Assembly (NCBI GenBank): GCA_026545765.1
Contig: CM048839.1
Location: 84,869,914 to 84,933,913 of the forward strand
From: Plantago major
Taxonomy: Eukaryota; Streptophyta; Magnoliopsida; Lamiales; Plantaginaceae
Direction: 5' to 3'
Length of the DNA: 64,000 nt
The translations under genes were made by a program, and so were the position numbers. Below the pieces are notes generated by a model. The model saw only the letters and a program-made list of their open reading frames with translations, was not told the origin of the DNA and made no database searches. Below, in pieces: positions 1 through 11,089 of the stretch. Every line of letters starts with the position of its first letter. Within the stretch, counting starts at the first letter, position 1.

Positions 1-110
1 TGGCCAATGACAAAAGGGTAAACAAAAAACAGAACAGACGGAGTTCCGTTTAATGGATAGTTGGAATCTAAAATAACCAAACGACCTGACGGAGATTCGC
101 GTAACCATCT

Positions 111-1334
111 TCATGCGTAAAACTTTTGAAGGTTTCTAGCATTCCATGTACGCTTGAGTGGGTGTCCGCGCTCATCTTCTAATTCGTAACTCCCATTTAC
201 TCTTGCTCTGATAATCTTGTAAGGCCCTTCCCATTTAAGCTTGAGTTTTCCAACATTACTCAAAATGTCAGCCCGGCGAAGTACCAGGTCTTCGACCTGC
301 ATGTTATTTGCTCGAACATTCCTGTTGTAGGCTCGGGCAGCAGTTGCTTGATACCTATGGATATTAGCCAGTGCCTCAGTTCTTTTCTGTTCCAGCATGT
401 CCAGTTCGAATATCCGAGCTTCACGATTGGCGGAATCTTCGAACTCTTGGATCCTCATAGTCTCAACAGCAATTTCGGCTGGTATAACTGCTTTCGAGTC
501 ATATACCAAGGCAAATGGAGTTTCTTTGGTCGCGATCCGTGCAGTGGTGCGATGAGCCCATAGTACACCATCTAGGTCATCCGCCCAGCTCTCTTGAGAA
601 GTTCTCAACCGCTTTTCGAGGATCTTGACAATTGTCTTGTTCGTGGACTCAGCTTGTCCATTAGTTTGCGGATATCCAACAGATGTGAAACGTTGTTCAA
701 TCTTGAAGGACGCCAGCCATTCCTTGAGCCTATTGCCTGAAAATTGGGCACCATTATCCGAGACAAGAACTCTGGGCAGGCCGAAGTGGCAAATGATGTT
801 CTTCCAATTGAAGTTCCGCACTCGACTTTCTGTAATGGTTGCCACAGCTTCCGCTTCTACCCATTTGGTGAAATATTCCACGGCCACGATCAGGAACTTC
901 TTCTGTTGATTGCCCCTCGGGAACGGTCCGAAAATATCGATGCCCCACTGATCCAATGGACACGCTATGATTGACGGAATCATAGGATGTGTCGGACGAT
1001 GTGGAATGTTCGCATAGTATTGGCAATCAGGGCACTTCCGAGCGTGATTAGCGGAATCTTTATCAATGCTAGGCCAATAATAGCCTTGTCGTATGATTTT
1101 CTGGGCGAGAGTTCTTCCCCCGGAATTACTCCCACAACTTCCGTTGTGTATCTCTTCCAGCACAGTCTTTGCTTCTTGTGGGCTCAAACATCTCAAGTGA
1201 ATCCCGGCAAAAGATCTCTTGTACAAATCTTCTCCCAGTATGAAGTATTTGTTCCCTCGGCACTGTACGCTACTTGATTCTTTTGGATCAGCTGGTAGAG
1301 ATCCATCCTTGAGATAGTTAAAGATGTCAGTCAC
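111..1334 (-). CDS. G1 integrase (C-terminal part of pol)
   Basis: A 407-residue open frame encodes the integrase that inserts the cDNA copy into the host genome. The N-terminal zinc-binding region has His63, Cys101 and Cys104, but the second His of the HHCC motif is Asn70 (CGSNSG where relatives have CGNHSG). The catalytic triad is visible as Asp133 (WGIDIFGPF), Asp193 (VSDNGAQF) and Glu229 (NGQAEST). The C-terminus (VNGSYELEDERG) is a short SH3-like tail with no chromodomain, as expected for Tat elements. It is continuous with the RNase H frame upstream but separated by a one-base insertion near 1335 relative to G2, so the ATG is not a natural start. Confidence 0.88.
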   Translation of the reverse strand: MTDIFNYLKDGSLPADPKESSSVQCRGNKYFILGEDLYKRSFAGIHLRCLSPQEAKTVLEEIHNGSCGSNSGGRTLAQKIIRQGYYWPSIDKDSANHARKCPDCQYYANIPHRPTHPMIPSIIACPLDQWGIDIFGPFPRGNQQKKFLIVAVEYFTKWVEAEAVATITESRVRNFNWKNIICHFGLPRVLVSDNGAQFSGNRLKEWLASFKIEQRFTSVGYPQTNGQAESTNKTIVKILEKRLRTSQESWADDLDGVLWAHRTTARIATKETPFALVYDSKAVIPAEIAVETMRIQEFEDSANREARIFELDMLEQKRTEALANIHRYQATAARAYNRNVRANNMQVEDLVLRRADILSNVGKLKLKWEGPYKIIRARVNGSYELEDERGHPLKRTWNARNLQKFYA

Positions 1335-1957
1335 ATCCAGTTTCTTCCCGTGTCAGTTATCATGACAGATGAATTGAGACTCATGACGGATGAGTCAGTA
1401 ACAGTGAGTAGGATTACTCTCCTTGTGTCTAGAGCTGCTGTTGCAGATGCGTATTTTGCCAGAGCGTCTGCTCTTACATTCCAGGCTCTATCAAACTTTT
1501 CGAGGGTAAATTCCTCAAAGTGGCTAGCTTCCTGCTTGAGTAGCTCAAGATACTTGATCATCGAAGGACCTTTTGTGGCAAAAGTTCCTGAAAATTGAGC
1601 TTCAACGAGCTGTGAGTCCGTGTAAGCTTTGAGCTTCCGAACTTGTAGGGATTTGGCCAGACGTAGCCCAACTAACAATGCTTCATACTCAGCCTCATTA
1701 TTGGTAACTTTGAATTCCAGAGATATGGCATAGTCGAGTTCCGCGCCATCAGGGCTCTTAAGAAAGATTCCAATCCCTCCCACTCTTCCAGTGGAGGAAC
1801 CATCCACTTCCAATGTCCAGACATCAGAAGGATGTTTTTCGGCTTGGAAATCTTCTACAAGCTCCTGAGGTTCCAACCTTTGTTCCTCTTTTTCTTTGAT
1901 TTCCGGTCCGGAGTTGTTAGTACCGGATCTGCTTGCGATATCGTCAAGAAGGAACAT
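1331..1957 (-). pseudogene. G1 archaeal-type RNase H domain
   Basis: This frame holds the second RNase H that marks Tat-lineage elements. Acidic residues sit in WTLEVDGSS (Asp52), NNEAEYEAL (Glu90) and AYTDSQL (Asp114), followed by RADALAK. The domain itself is open. It is out of frame with the integrase because the RNW-TTDI junction seen in G2 has one extra base here, giving RNWM and a stop. Function is that of degrading RNA in RNA/DNA hybrids during cDNA synthesis. Confidence 0.8.
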
Positions 1958-3576
1958 TTGGTTGACCAGAGTTTCCTCATATGATGCAGGTAGGGACTGA
2001 TTGATGAATTGAGCATCCTCGAGGTTTGCTGGGTTGAACTTCGGCGGAACTGGCTTCCGGATAATTTACTTGGTGATTAGGCATTCAAATGGCTGTTTGT
2101 CAGGGACTTTCTCTGAATCCGCCTCAGGATATTCCGCTAAGAAGTCGGCGAGGACTTGAGCTTTCTTGGCTGACGGAGCCTGATAGCAAATGTCGTATTC
2201 ACTCAGCTCGTTCGCCCACTTAGAGAGTCATCCAGATTGATCGGGCTTCCCCAGGACCTGTTTCAAAGGTTCCGCAGTTAGTAGCACTATTTTATGAGAC
2301 TTGAAGTATGGTTTTAACCGCCTTGCGGTGTGAACCAAAGCATATGCAAGTTTCTCAATCTTCACGTATCTTGTCTCCGCCCCAGCAAGGGCTTTGCTAA
2401 GATAGTAGATTGGCAAGTGATCATTAGCCTAAATCCGTACTAATACGGAACTCATTGCCTCTTCCGTGATTGCTTGGTAGAGGTAGAGTTGTTCTCCTTC
2501 GACGGGTTTGGAGAGCAGTGGAGGGGAATGGAGGTACTTTTTCAATTTCTCGAAAGCCTTAGAACATTCCGCGGTCCACTCAAAGCTCTCTCCTTTCCGG
2601 AGGATTTTGAAGAACGGAAGATTCTTCTCCGCAGATTGTGAAATAAAATGACTTAAGGACATAAGACGTCCTATGAGTTGTTGTACCTCATTGAGGGTTT
2701 TTGGGTGCGGCAGATCTAGGATTGCCTTGATCTTCTCGGGGTTTGCGCTTATCCCCCTCCTTTTACTCCGAACATGCACTTTTCCGGATTCAATTTCATT
2801 CCGTACTTCCTAAGGATAGCGAAGCACTTGTTCAAATGATGCACATGGTGCTCCTTAGTTTCGCTCTTGACAAGCATGTAATCCACGTACACTTCCATGG
2901 TTTTCCCAATCTCTTCCTTGAACATTTGGTTCACCAGACGTTGGTACGTGGCTCCCGCATTTTTCAATCCAAAGGGCATTACCTTGAAGCAGTATACCCC
3001 CCCCCCCCCCCGGCAGCGAAGAAGCTGTTTTCTTGATGTCCTCTTTGGCCATCCAAATTTGGTAAAAACCTTGGTATGCATCCATAAACTCAGCAACGCA
3101 CATCCGGACGTGGAGTCAACCAACTGATCTATTCGTGGCAAAGGGTACGGGTCCTTTGGGCAGAACTTGTTCAACCTAGTGAAGTCATTGCACATCCGCC
3201 ATTTGTCTGGTGATTTCTCTACCAGAACCACGTTGCACACCCAGTCAGAGTAACGGACTTCTTCAATATGCCCTACTTTCAAGAGTCGCTCAACTTCAGC
3301 GGATATAATGGCATCCTTGACCGGACCGAAATCTTTCCTCTTTTGTCGAATGTACTTGATCGAAGGATCCATGTCCAGACAGTGAACAATGATCCTCGGA
3401 TCTATTCCCTTCAGGTCATCGGTGCTCCAGGCAAACACATCACTATTGTCTCGGAGAAAAGCAATGAGCTTCATTTCCACCTTCGCGTTCATCTCTGTTC
3501 CGATTCTTGTTTTCTTGTCTGGGCATCCAACAACAATCTCAATTTCCTTGAGAGTTTCATGAGGCTCGATTCGCAC
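1958..3576 (-). pseudogene. G1 reverse transcriptase and RNase H, frameshifted
   Basis: The segment encodes Ty3-type RT (WRMCNDFTRLN, PYPLPRIDQLVD, VMPFGLKNAGATYQR) then RNase H (YYLSKALAGAETRY). The active-site motif reads YVDY instead of YVDD, which should abolish polymerisation. Frame breaks are seen near 3090, near 3030 (one T missing relative to G2), at a 15-base C run (2997-3011), near 2750 where the FLGYMVTERG segment is deleted relative to G2, and around 2430 and 2230. The N-terminal segment to residue about 170 is open. This copy cannot make an active RT. Confidence 0.85.
2997..3011. repeat. C15 homopolymer in G1 RT
   Basis: Fifteen consecutive C on the plus strand (G on the coding strand), where sister G2 has six at 39067-39072. 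The run encodes extra glycines between the IAFF-like and VYCFKVMPFG motifs of RT. The difference of nine keeps the same phase as G2. Confidence 0.9.
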
Positions 3577-3605
3577 AGTCCTAGAAAACTTCTCCTTCTG
3601 GCTCC

Positions 3606-5381
3606 CTAATCCAATCTGCGGATTCTCCTTTTTGCTGGCGGGTCAGAGGTCAAAGTAGTTGTCAACACGGGGGTGGGCACTCTTATTGTGGACATAATGT
3701 AACATTCCCAGGCTTCACGGACGTTTCCCACATCTTCTCCAACTCCGAAGGGAGTTGGAAACTTCATTCTGTTATGGAGAGTGGAGGAAATAGCCCGGAA
3801 TTGATTGAGCCCCGGACGCCCAAAGATGGCATTGTAGTCGAAAGTCTGGTCCACCACTACAAATCGGACCACCTGAGTAACTCTTGCCGGGAAAGTCCCA
3901 AGTGAGACGTGCAACATAACACTTCCTAGGGGTCGAACAGTTCCCCCTCCAAACCCTAGTATAGAAGTGTGGATCCTCTCATACCGGATTCTCCCCAGCT
4001 CCATCTGGTCCAGTGTTCTTTTGGAAATGATATTCGAGGAATTCCCAGTGTCCACCAAAATTTTGTTCACTCGATAAGTCGCGATGGTCAACAAGACCAC
4101 CAGCGGAACATCTGGATTATCAATGTCCTCGCCTCCTGCCATAGGAGGAGGAATCTCGCTGTCATCGAAGGATATAGAGTTTGTACCTCGAATTGCTGGA
4201 GCAGCGTACGCTCTATCGTTGTTCCGAAGATTTTGAGCAGTCCGCTCTCTTGCATTCCTACTATCACCTCCGGATGGTCCGCCTGTGATGGTGTTGATCA
4301 CTCCGCTGTACAGAGGGTTTTCCTTATCAATGCCATCGCTGTATCTATACGGATATCCATCCGTCCGAGGCGGATAGTGGGTCGGTGGAGGTGGCAAAGA
4401 TAGCGGACGGGGTGGTGGTTCTGTAGCATTATCCTCCCTCCTTCGCTCCGTTCTATCGTGCCTGGAGGGTTCATCCGCATAGATGTGCTCCTTTAGCTTG
4501 CTCTCTCTCACAAGGTGTTCAACCTCTATTTTCAATTGGATACAGTCATCAGTCTCGTGAACACGGCACTTGTGGAACTTGCAGTACACCTTTGCATTCT
4601 TACTCTTCCTATTGTTGTGAGAGGGCTTAGGCCATTGGACATCCAGCTTCTTCTCGATGATAGTCGCCAAGATGTCGGATATTGGTCTGTTGAGACGTGT
4701 ATAATCCGCGTATCTCCTCGGCGGACTCCTTTCTCTGTGGAAGCCTTTATCTCTGTGATCCTTCTTTGGGTCAAACTTCCCCTGGCGTTGCTCTTGTTTC
4801 ATCGGATCTTTTCCTTTCTTGGAACCAGCTCTTACTGGAACATTCCTTCGGTACTCTTCTCCGTACATCACTTCTTCGCAGATGTCATCTAAATGCTTTT
4901 CACTCCTCACTTCCTGACTAGAGAGTTTTTGTTGGAGCTCTGAGTTGAAAGTATTAGCATACAGGTGACGGACCCGTTCATTAATACTGTGTGGCTCAAC
5001 TCGAAGAACTTCCGCGTGAAAGCGATCTAGGAAGGTTCTTAGATCCTCTTGTTCCCGCTGTATAACTTCTGCCAGGTGCTCTACGGTACGCTTTCTCCTT
5101 TTTGACTTTCCAAATCGTGCCAAAAACATGGAAGAAAGGTCTACATATGACTTTATCGACTTGTTTGGTAAAGCGGTGTACCAATCCATAGCCGTTCCGA
5201 AGAGAGTTAATGAGAACGTAAGAGCTTTTGTATTGTCGCTCATTCCCTTGGAATCCATCTTGCTGTTGTACCTTGTCAGGTGACCAACCGGACAAGCATC
5301 CCCATAATAGTATTCCAAGCTCGGAATTACTTGATCCGAGTTTCTGTTTCTTTCCTTCTCTCTCATAATGTCATCACACAA
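3606..5381 (-). pseudogene. G1 gag (capsid, nucleocapsid) and aspartic protease
   Basis: A 591-residue open frame. The capsid-type retrotransposon gag region lies around residues 45-160 (TAMDWYTALPNKSI, RTFLDRFHAEVLRV). A Cys/His knuckle of the Tat type, YCKFHKCRVHETDDC, follows near residue 270, with the Gly of the usual GH replaced by Val. The protease has ILVDTGNSS near residue 440, the DTG active site. Downstream, a deletion of about 14 bases relative to G2 (near 3640) shifts the frame into a stop, separating it from RT. Upstream a second frameshift separates it from the gag N-terminus. Confidence 0.85.
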
Positions 5382-5443
5382 GGGGTTTGGTGCGCTATAG
5401 TTATCTGCTCGTGATCTTTTACCAGGCGTCCGAGATTCAGAAT

Positions 5444-6235
5444 CTAGGCCTCCAAAGCCTTCTGCTGAGTGTAGATCTCGTCAGCGGTCATGATCTCTCC
5501 TGTCCTCGGATGAACAACTACATCCGCGAGGAGTTCATCTATCCGGACCACTGGAACAGTTTCCGCTACTTGATCTCTGTTTCTCGGAGGTGCTTGCCGC
5601 GGAACTCTTGGACGCCTATTATCCCCTTCTTGATACTCTCTCCTTCCGTTTGGGCTTCCCTCACCCTGAGCTTGGGAGGCAGATGCCCGCCGGTCCAGAA
5701 GGTTTTGCAAATCCTCTTGAGGTGACTGATTCCCTAACCTCTGTTGGATCGGACGTTGCTTGTTTCTTGATAATGCAGGCTCTGCCTGAGGAGGAGTAAC
5801 CACTGGCGGAGTAGCTTGCTGAGGATGGGCACTGTTAGACCCCAGGCATCCTTGGATGATTGTGAGCAATCTACCGAACTGGGTCTCACTTAGTCCGAGA
5901 TCACTAGTGCGGACAGTGCGACCATCGGGCATAGTGAATTGTTGACCTGCAGTAGGGCCTTGAGCTTCTGCCGGTGAAGCTCGTACGACCCCTTTTCCAT
6001 GGCTCACAAGCACAACATTCTCAGGAACAATTCGGACTCCCCTGTGCGGAGCGTCTCTTCCATCAACTGAGGATGGGCTGGCTGTGCGCCCATCGCTCGG
6101 ATATCTCCTTCCAGTGTTCCCTCCAACCACATTGGCTCTTCGCCCATGGGTGGGTGGACGTCCTCGTGGGCGTGGTGGTGGAGTCCCCACGCCTGCAGCA
6201 CTAGTCCGCGCTTTCCGTCTTGTTCTTGCCATCAA
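5444..6235 (-). pseudogene. G1 gag N-terminal region
   Basis: The first open frame after the primer site: 263 residues starting MMARTRR, Arg/Pro-rich (PPPRPRGRPPTHGRR), with no recognised fold. It ends at a TAG (5444-5446) where G2 has CAG, so a nonsense change truncates it just before the capsid region. The ATG lies 34 bases past the primer-binding site, the usual place for gag. Confidence 0.72.
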
Positions 6236-6268
6236 CTCAACTCAAACACGAAAACTTTTTGTAAAGAT

Positions 6269-6285
6269 TCCCACAGACGGCGCCA
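6269..6285 (-). promoter_or_regulatory. G1 primer-binding site
   Basis: On the minus strand TGGCGCCGTCTGTGGGA begins three bases inside the LTR. It starts with TGG, the complement of the tRNA CCA end. This PBS type is common in Tat-lineage gypsy elements; I do not assign the tRNA firmly. Confidence 0.8.
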
Positions 6286-6288
6286 AAA

Positions 6289-7085
6289 TGTTGAGGGGTA
6301 AAACCTTGAACACTAACTAAACTATTACAAGCAACCTCGTCTAAGGCCCGCCTCTCACTTGAAGTCTGATGTAGTACCTGTCTGAGCTAGGTACGAGGAA
6401 GGTTGTGAAATCAAGAGTGTTTATGACTCCTTTACTTGGGAATTGTGACTTACCTTAAGGTCTTCGACCTTGTGCTATACTTATAGTTATCGTATCTTGT
6501 GAGATTGCCCATAAGATGATGCCAAGTGTATGCTTCAGATTTGGACACCAATGCTACCTTTGGCCCATGGCCCATTAGTGAACAGTAATCCAATACTAAG
6601 CAATGGGCCTAGGATGGTAGTTTGGACCTTTCCCTATGAGAGTACTGTTCCGCATGTTGGGTCTGTGTAAGTTCCTCGGGTAGATCTGTATGCTTGGTTG
6701 ATCTGGCCTTAGGCAACTCAAGGTGTCCGTACCTAGAGTTCCACGTAAGTATCTCATTGGTTCTGTTATATACGTTTGGTCTTACTGTGATGGTGGCATC
6801 CGAGATTCTCTCGTCCGGTCCGTTTAGCATATTAGGACTGACAGTTTGTGGTACTCGGAAGGACCATGTGACCTTTTGTCAGGTTCGGAAGTCATCCATC
6901 TAGCTTGGTCGGACCTAGCTGAAATGTCGTGCTGACTTGTAAATACTAGTTGACCTGAGATGGTTTCCTTTATGTCGGACCATTCAAAGGTCGGACTAGC
7001 ACTGAATAGGCTATCTCAGCCTTGATGCGCTTTAGGACACGCTCTATGGCGCCCTTAACGGATTGGACACACGTCCGTATCAACA
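6289..7085 (-). repeat. G1 5' LTR
   Basis: A 797-bp LTR bounded by TGTTGAGGGG and CGTATCAACA, the same termini as both G2 LTRs (TGTTGA/TCAACA inverted ends). It lacks the G-rich insert and about 90 bases that G2 LTRs carry near their left end, so G1 is a related but distinct subfamily. The position corresponding to the G2 TATA box reads CTATACTTATAG here. Confidence 0.88.
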
Positions 7086-9903
7086 GTACTAATTTGAGCA
7101 CATCAACGGGTCGAGTGGAAGTCGATTGGATAGGTTCCTACTATCAAGTGAGTGGCCGCAGCTAGCTTAGTTTGTCTTGAAAAGGAAAGTCTCAGACCCT
7201 GCTGCGATCCTCCTTAAAGAAGATGTCAAGGATTGGGGTCTAAAGCCATTCAAATTTATGAACTTCTGGATCAATGAAAAGGGCTTCAAAGAATTAGTAG
7301 AAAAGGAATGGAACAACTACAATATCCAAGGTTGGAGCGGATTCGTTTTTAAAGAAAAACTGAAAAGACTCTGGCAAAAAATCAAGGAATGGCATTTGAG
7401 GAATTATGGGAATCTGGACAGGAATATACAAAAAAAAAAAAAAAAAAAAAAAGACCAGGTGGATAAATTGGACAGGAAATTGGAACAAGTGGCTTTTTCG
7501 AAAGAGGAAATTCAAGAACGCAGTACTTAATGACGCAATTTTGGAAGGCTGTTGGAAATCAAAGACATCACTCGATATCAACAAGAAAGAATGAATTGGA
7601 TCAAACAAGGTGATAAAAATTCTAATTTTTTTCACAAGTGTGTGGAGAATAAGAGGCGAAATAAGGGTATCAGAGGTCTACGCATTAAAGGGAAGTGGTT
7701 GGAAGAGCCAGAAGAGGTCAAAAAGGAAGCTTGTCAATTCTTTTTGGACAGATTCGCAGAGGTGAAGGGCTTTAGTGGGACTTTGACGGAAAATTTTTTG
7801 AGCAAAATAGTGAGCGCGCAGGCAAAGGAGGAATTGGAAAGAAAATTCGAGATGGATGATATCAAATGGGCAGTATGGGCTGGTGGGGTGGACAAAATCC
7901 CATGGCCAGACGATTTTAATTTCTATTTCTTCAGACAATTCTGGGAGCTAGTTAAAAATGATTTTGCCACGGTCTTTGAAGATTTCTACACACGCTCAAA
8001 GCTGGTTCGCGGTCTAAATTCCTCTTTCATAACACTCATTCCTAAGAATGCAAACCCATTAGCCATTGAGGATTTTCGACCAATTTCCTTAATTGGGAGT
8101 ATATATAAATTCGTGGAGAAGGCACTCGCAAGTAGAATATCCAAGGTGCTGGACGAAGTTATATCTTTAAACGAATCGGCGTTTATTGGGGGAAGGAATA
8201 TTCTTGATGGGGTTGTGGTGGCGAATGAGTTAGTAGATGAAGCAAAAAACAAGACGAAAAAATTGTTCGTGTTCAAGATTGATTTTGAGAAGGCATATGA
8301 CTCAGTCAACTGGAAGTTCCTCTTGGATATGATGAAAATACTTGGCTTCGGGGAAAGATGGTGCGGCTGGATGATGGAGTGTGTTACTACAACGGATGCC
8401 TCGATTTTAATTAATGAAAGCCCATCTAATCCGTTCAAGTTGGGTAGGGGACTTAGACAAGGCGATCCCCTTTCCCCGATTTTTTATCTCATTGTTGTGG
8501 AGGGGTTGAGCCGGATGATGGAGGGGGCGTGTAGGAGTGGGATGTTTTCTCGTTGGAAAGCGGGGGAAAATAAGGTGAAAATTTCACATCTTCAATACGC
8601 GGATGATACAATATTTTTTGGGGACGCAGTGGAAGGAAACATTACAACACTCAAGTGAGTGTTAATATGCTTCGAGTGGTTCTCGGGACTCAAAATCAAT
8701 TTTCAAAAGAGCTGTTTGCTGGGTGTAGGCTTATCGAAGGAGGAACTTCAAGGCTGGGCGGTGTTGCTAAATTGTGAAGTGGGTGACATTCCCTTTGTCT
8801 ATTTGGGGCTGCCTATTGGTGTAAGACCTAGTGATAAAAAAGTATGGGAAAATGTGGTGTTGAAGATAAAACGAAGATTGGAGAGTTGGGAGAACAACTT
8901 TTTATCATTGGGAGGTAGAATTTTGTTGATCAACTTGGTCCTGACATCCCTGCCTATATACTTCTTCTCTTTCTTCAAAACGCCATATTTTGTTCTAAAC
9001 CAAATAAAGAGCCTGCTTTGTCATTTTCTTTGGGGTGGTACTTTGGGAGGGAGGAAAAAAATCTCTTGGGTAGCGAATGTGTGTCGGTCTAAGGAGTCTG
9101 GGGGTCTGGGGATTAAGAATGTTGAATGGTTTAATGTGTCGTTGTTGGGAAAATGGGTTCGGAGGCTACTACGTGGTGGGGAAGCTCTCTGGATTAGAGT
9201 TCTTAACTCCAAATATGGGCAGTTTTTTAAATGTGTTGAGAGGTGCTCAGGAGGTAAACCTTATGGAAAACAATGGTCTTCTTGGTGGATGGATTTAGTG
9301 AAAGTAGTAGGCTGTGGTGAGTGGTTTGTCGAGGGGGTGGCGAGACGGGTAGAGGATGGGAAAACCACTAGTTTCTGGGATGATGTTTGGGTGTCGAAAG
9401 GTTTAAAACTGAAGTGGTTGTTTCCCCGTTTGTATAGTCTAGAATTGTCAAAAAGATGTAGTGTTGCTGATAGGTTTAAGGTGAGCATGGACGGTGTAGA
9501 ACGTTCTTGGAGTTGGAGAAGAGAATTATTTAATTGGAAAATGGAATCTGTGGGAGAGTTGTGGGGTACTGTGAAAACCTTGGTACATGGTTCTTGTTTC
9601 CAGGATAAGTGCATCTGGATTAAAACCCTGGAAAATTGTTATACAACAAAAGCTGGATACGAACAACTGGCGAGGAGAGCAGGGGAGAACAGAGAGACTG
9701 GACCGGCTTGGGCTAAAATAATCTGGAACAGTCTGTCGCCGCTCAAAATTAATGCCTTCATCTGGAAATTAATGGAAAACCGGATTCCTTCGCTGGCAAA
9801 CTTACAAGTTCAGAATCTGATTTCAACTGGGAAAAACTCATGGTGTAGAAGTTGTAGAGAAGAGGTTGAGGAAGACGCGAACCACATCTTCTTCTGCTGT
9901 TAA
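7086..9903 (+). pseudogene. LINE ORF2: endonuclease remnant and reverse transcriptase
   Basis: Encodes the C-terminus of the APE-type endonuclease (SRLDRF near 7115; SDPAAI near 7186 replaces the usual SDHxPI, losing the catalytic-region His), then the linker DWGLKPFKF. RT follows: FRPISLIGSIYKF, FKIDFEKAYDSVNW (motif A), GLRQGDPLSPI, and YADD at about 8596-8607. A zf-RVT-type C-terminus (SPLKINAFIWKL, CRSCREEVEEDANHIFFCC) closes the frame. In-frame stops lie near 7155, 7528, 8656 (TGA) and 9901 (TAA), plus a frameshift around 7530. The catalytic RT motifs are intact but the protein cannot be made in one piece. Confidence 0.85.
7430..7452 (+). repeat. A23 run inside LINE ORF2
   Basis: Twenty-three consecutive A inside coding sequence, encoding a lysine run between RNI and DQVDKLD. 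It is far from the real 3' poly-A tail at 10737, so it is a homopolymer expansion in the ORF rather than an element end. Confidence 0.85.
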
Positions 9904-10753
9904 AAAGCTGTCGCGTTATGGCAGGTAGTGGGGGACTTGACTGGGAGTTTCCCTTCCGATGACTGGCAACATCTATGATATTCTGCTGGAATTTGTGTGA
10001 ATGGCTGCTACAAAGGCTAGAAACGTCTGGCAAATTTTCTGGCACATCACAATCTGGTACATATGGTGCACTAGGAACGAGATCATTTTTCAAGGTGGAG
10101 AATGGAAACAAGGGGAGATACTGGATAAGCTAAAATTCAGCGTTTGGTCTTAGATGAAAGCTAAGCTACCTGGCTTCGTGTACAGTGATTTTGCGAGTTG
10201 GAAGATCGGTCCTTTAGGAGTCTTGAACATTGAGAATCAGATAATGTTGGGCTCAAATGACTGTTGAAGTGGTTTTTGATTTTTGCGTGAAGAGAAGACT
10301 GGACTGATTTTATAATCTTTGTATGGATCTTATGTTCTTTTGAATATTGTCTGCATTTCTGACTTAGTTGGTTAAGGTATTCTTCTAACCTTCTCCTTTT
10401 TGTTTTGTAATGGATGCCTTAGGGGAAAATCACCAATCTTTTCTTTCTACCTCCTTTGATCGGTATCCCGCCCCTTTGGTTTTGATTGGAACCTCTCACT
10501 CTTGGCTCGGTACTTCGGTACCATGACATAATAGACGACGGGGTGGTCAAAATTACATCCGTTATGGGACAAATTGTGGGGGTCGAGAAGTTTCTTGTTT
10601 TGTTCAATCCTTGGTCGGTTCAGGAGAGTTAGTGGTTTTGGTTTTGAGTTACTGTATTGAGAGTTTTGATTTGGACCATATTGTATAAGTACACCTCTCG
10701 TGTTCTAATCATTCTGGAATAAAAATTTAATTCTTCAAAAAAAAAAAAAAAAG
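9904..10753 (+). other. LINE 3' tail and poly-A
   Basis: Past the last stop the frame still reads LINE-like for about 35 codons (ALWQVVGDLTGSF), then becomes non-coding. It ends in TTCTTC and 17 A. I see no AATAAA immediately before the tail; GGAATAAAAAT lies about 25 bases upstream and could serve. Confidence 0.65.
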
Positions 10754-11089
10754 ACCTGGCATCCAACCTCAGCAATTGAACACACCAGACCAACAGTTTC
10801 CATGTTTGTCCACCCACAACATCAGTGACCAGTCAAAAATAAACAAGCAATTAACTTCACTTACGTATATATACAAATCGAGGCATAGTACAAAAGGAAG
10901 GGTATTAATGAAATTTACCTTGAATCTCTTGGGCGTCCGAGGATTAATGGTTCATTTATACGACAGCTTTGCTCATTACAGATGGTGAGTTCTCAACTTC
11001 ATCTTTACTCCATGCCAGAACCAAGTGGTCGTATAGACCATGAACTAACAACCAAGAGAAAGTGAGGTATACTGATATATATTAATGTA
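10754..11089. other. Unassigned sequence between LINE and copia-0
   Basis: No ORF over 70 residues and no motif that I recognise. It may be the target site of the LINE or the upstream part of the copia-0 accessory ORF. Confidence 0.4.

Larger units (their letters stand above)
1..7085 (-). mobile_element. G1: Ty3/gypsy retrotransposon, Tat lineage, partial
   Basis: Reading right to left this holds a 5' LTR, a primer-binding site, gag, aspartic protease, RT, RNase H, a second archaeal-type RNase H and integrase without a chromodomain. That order and the dual RNase H are typical of the plant Tat lineage. The first 110 bases match the stretch just past the pol stop in sister element G2 (about 36040-36150), so the rest of G1 and its 3' LTR lie left of the window. 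Several frameshifts and a YVDY in place of YVDD make it non-autonomous. Directly right of the LTR, a LINE endonuclease reading frame starts, so G1 probably inserted into that LINE. The target duplication cannot be checked because one end is missing. Confidence 0.9.
7086..10753 (+). mobile_element. L1-like LINE, 5' part displaced by G1
   Basis: A non-LTR retrotransposon: endonuclease C-terminal remnant, RT, a C-terminal Cys/His domain, about 0.8 kb of 3' tail and a terminal run of 17 A (10737-10753). Homology starts immediately at the G1 LTR edge inside the endonuclease (SRLDRFLLSSEW), which fits G1 having inserted into the LINE. The 5' part should then lie left of the window. There is no LTR on either side. 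Confidence 0.88.

Noticed and set aside
6609..6903. ORFs on both strands inside the G1 LTR (and counterparts in the G2 LTRs)
   Set aside because: They are within LTR DNA, differ between copies in frame and carry no domain.
10754..11089. Possible minus-strand host exon with a GTAAAT donor-like site
   Set aside because: Only one weak splice signal and no protein similarity I can name.
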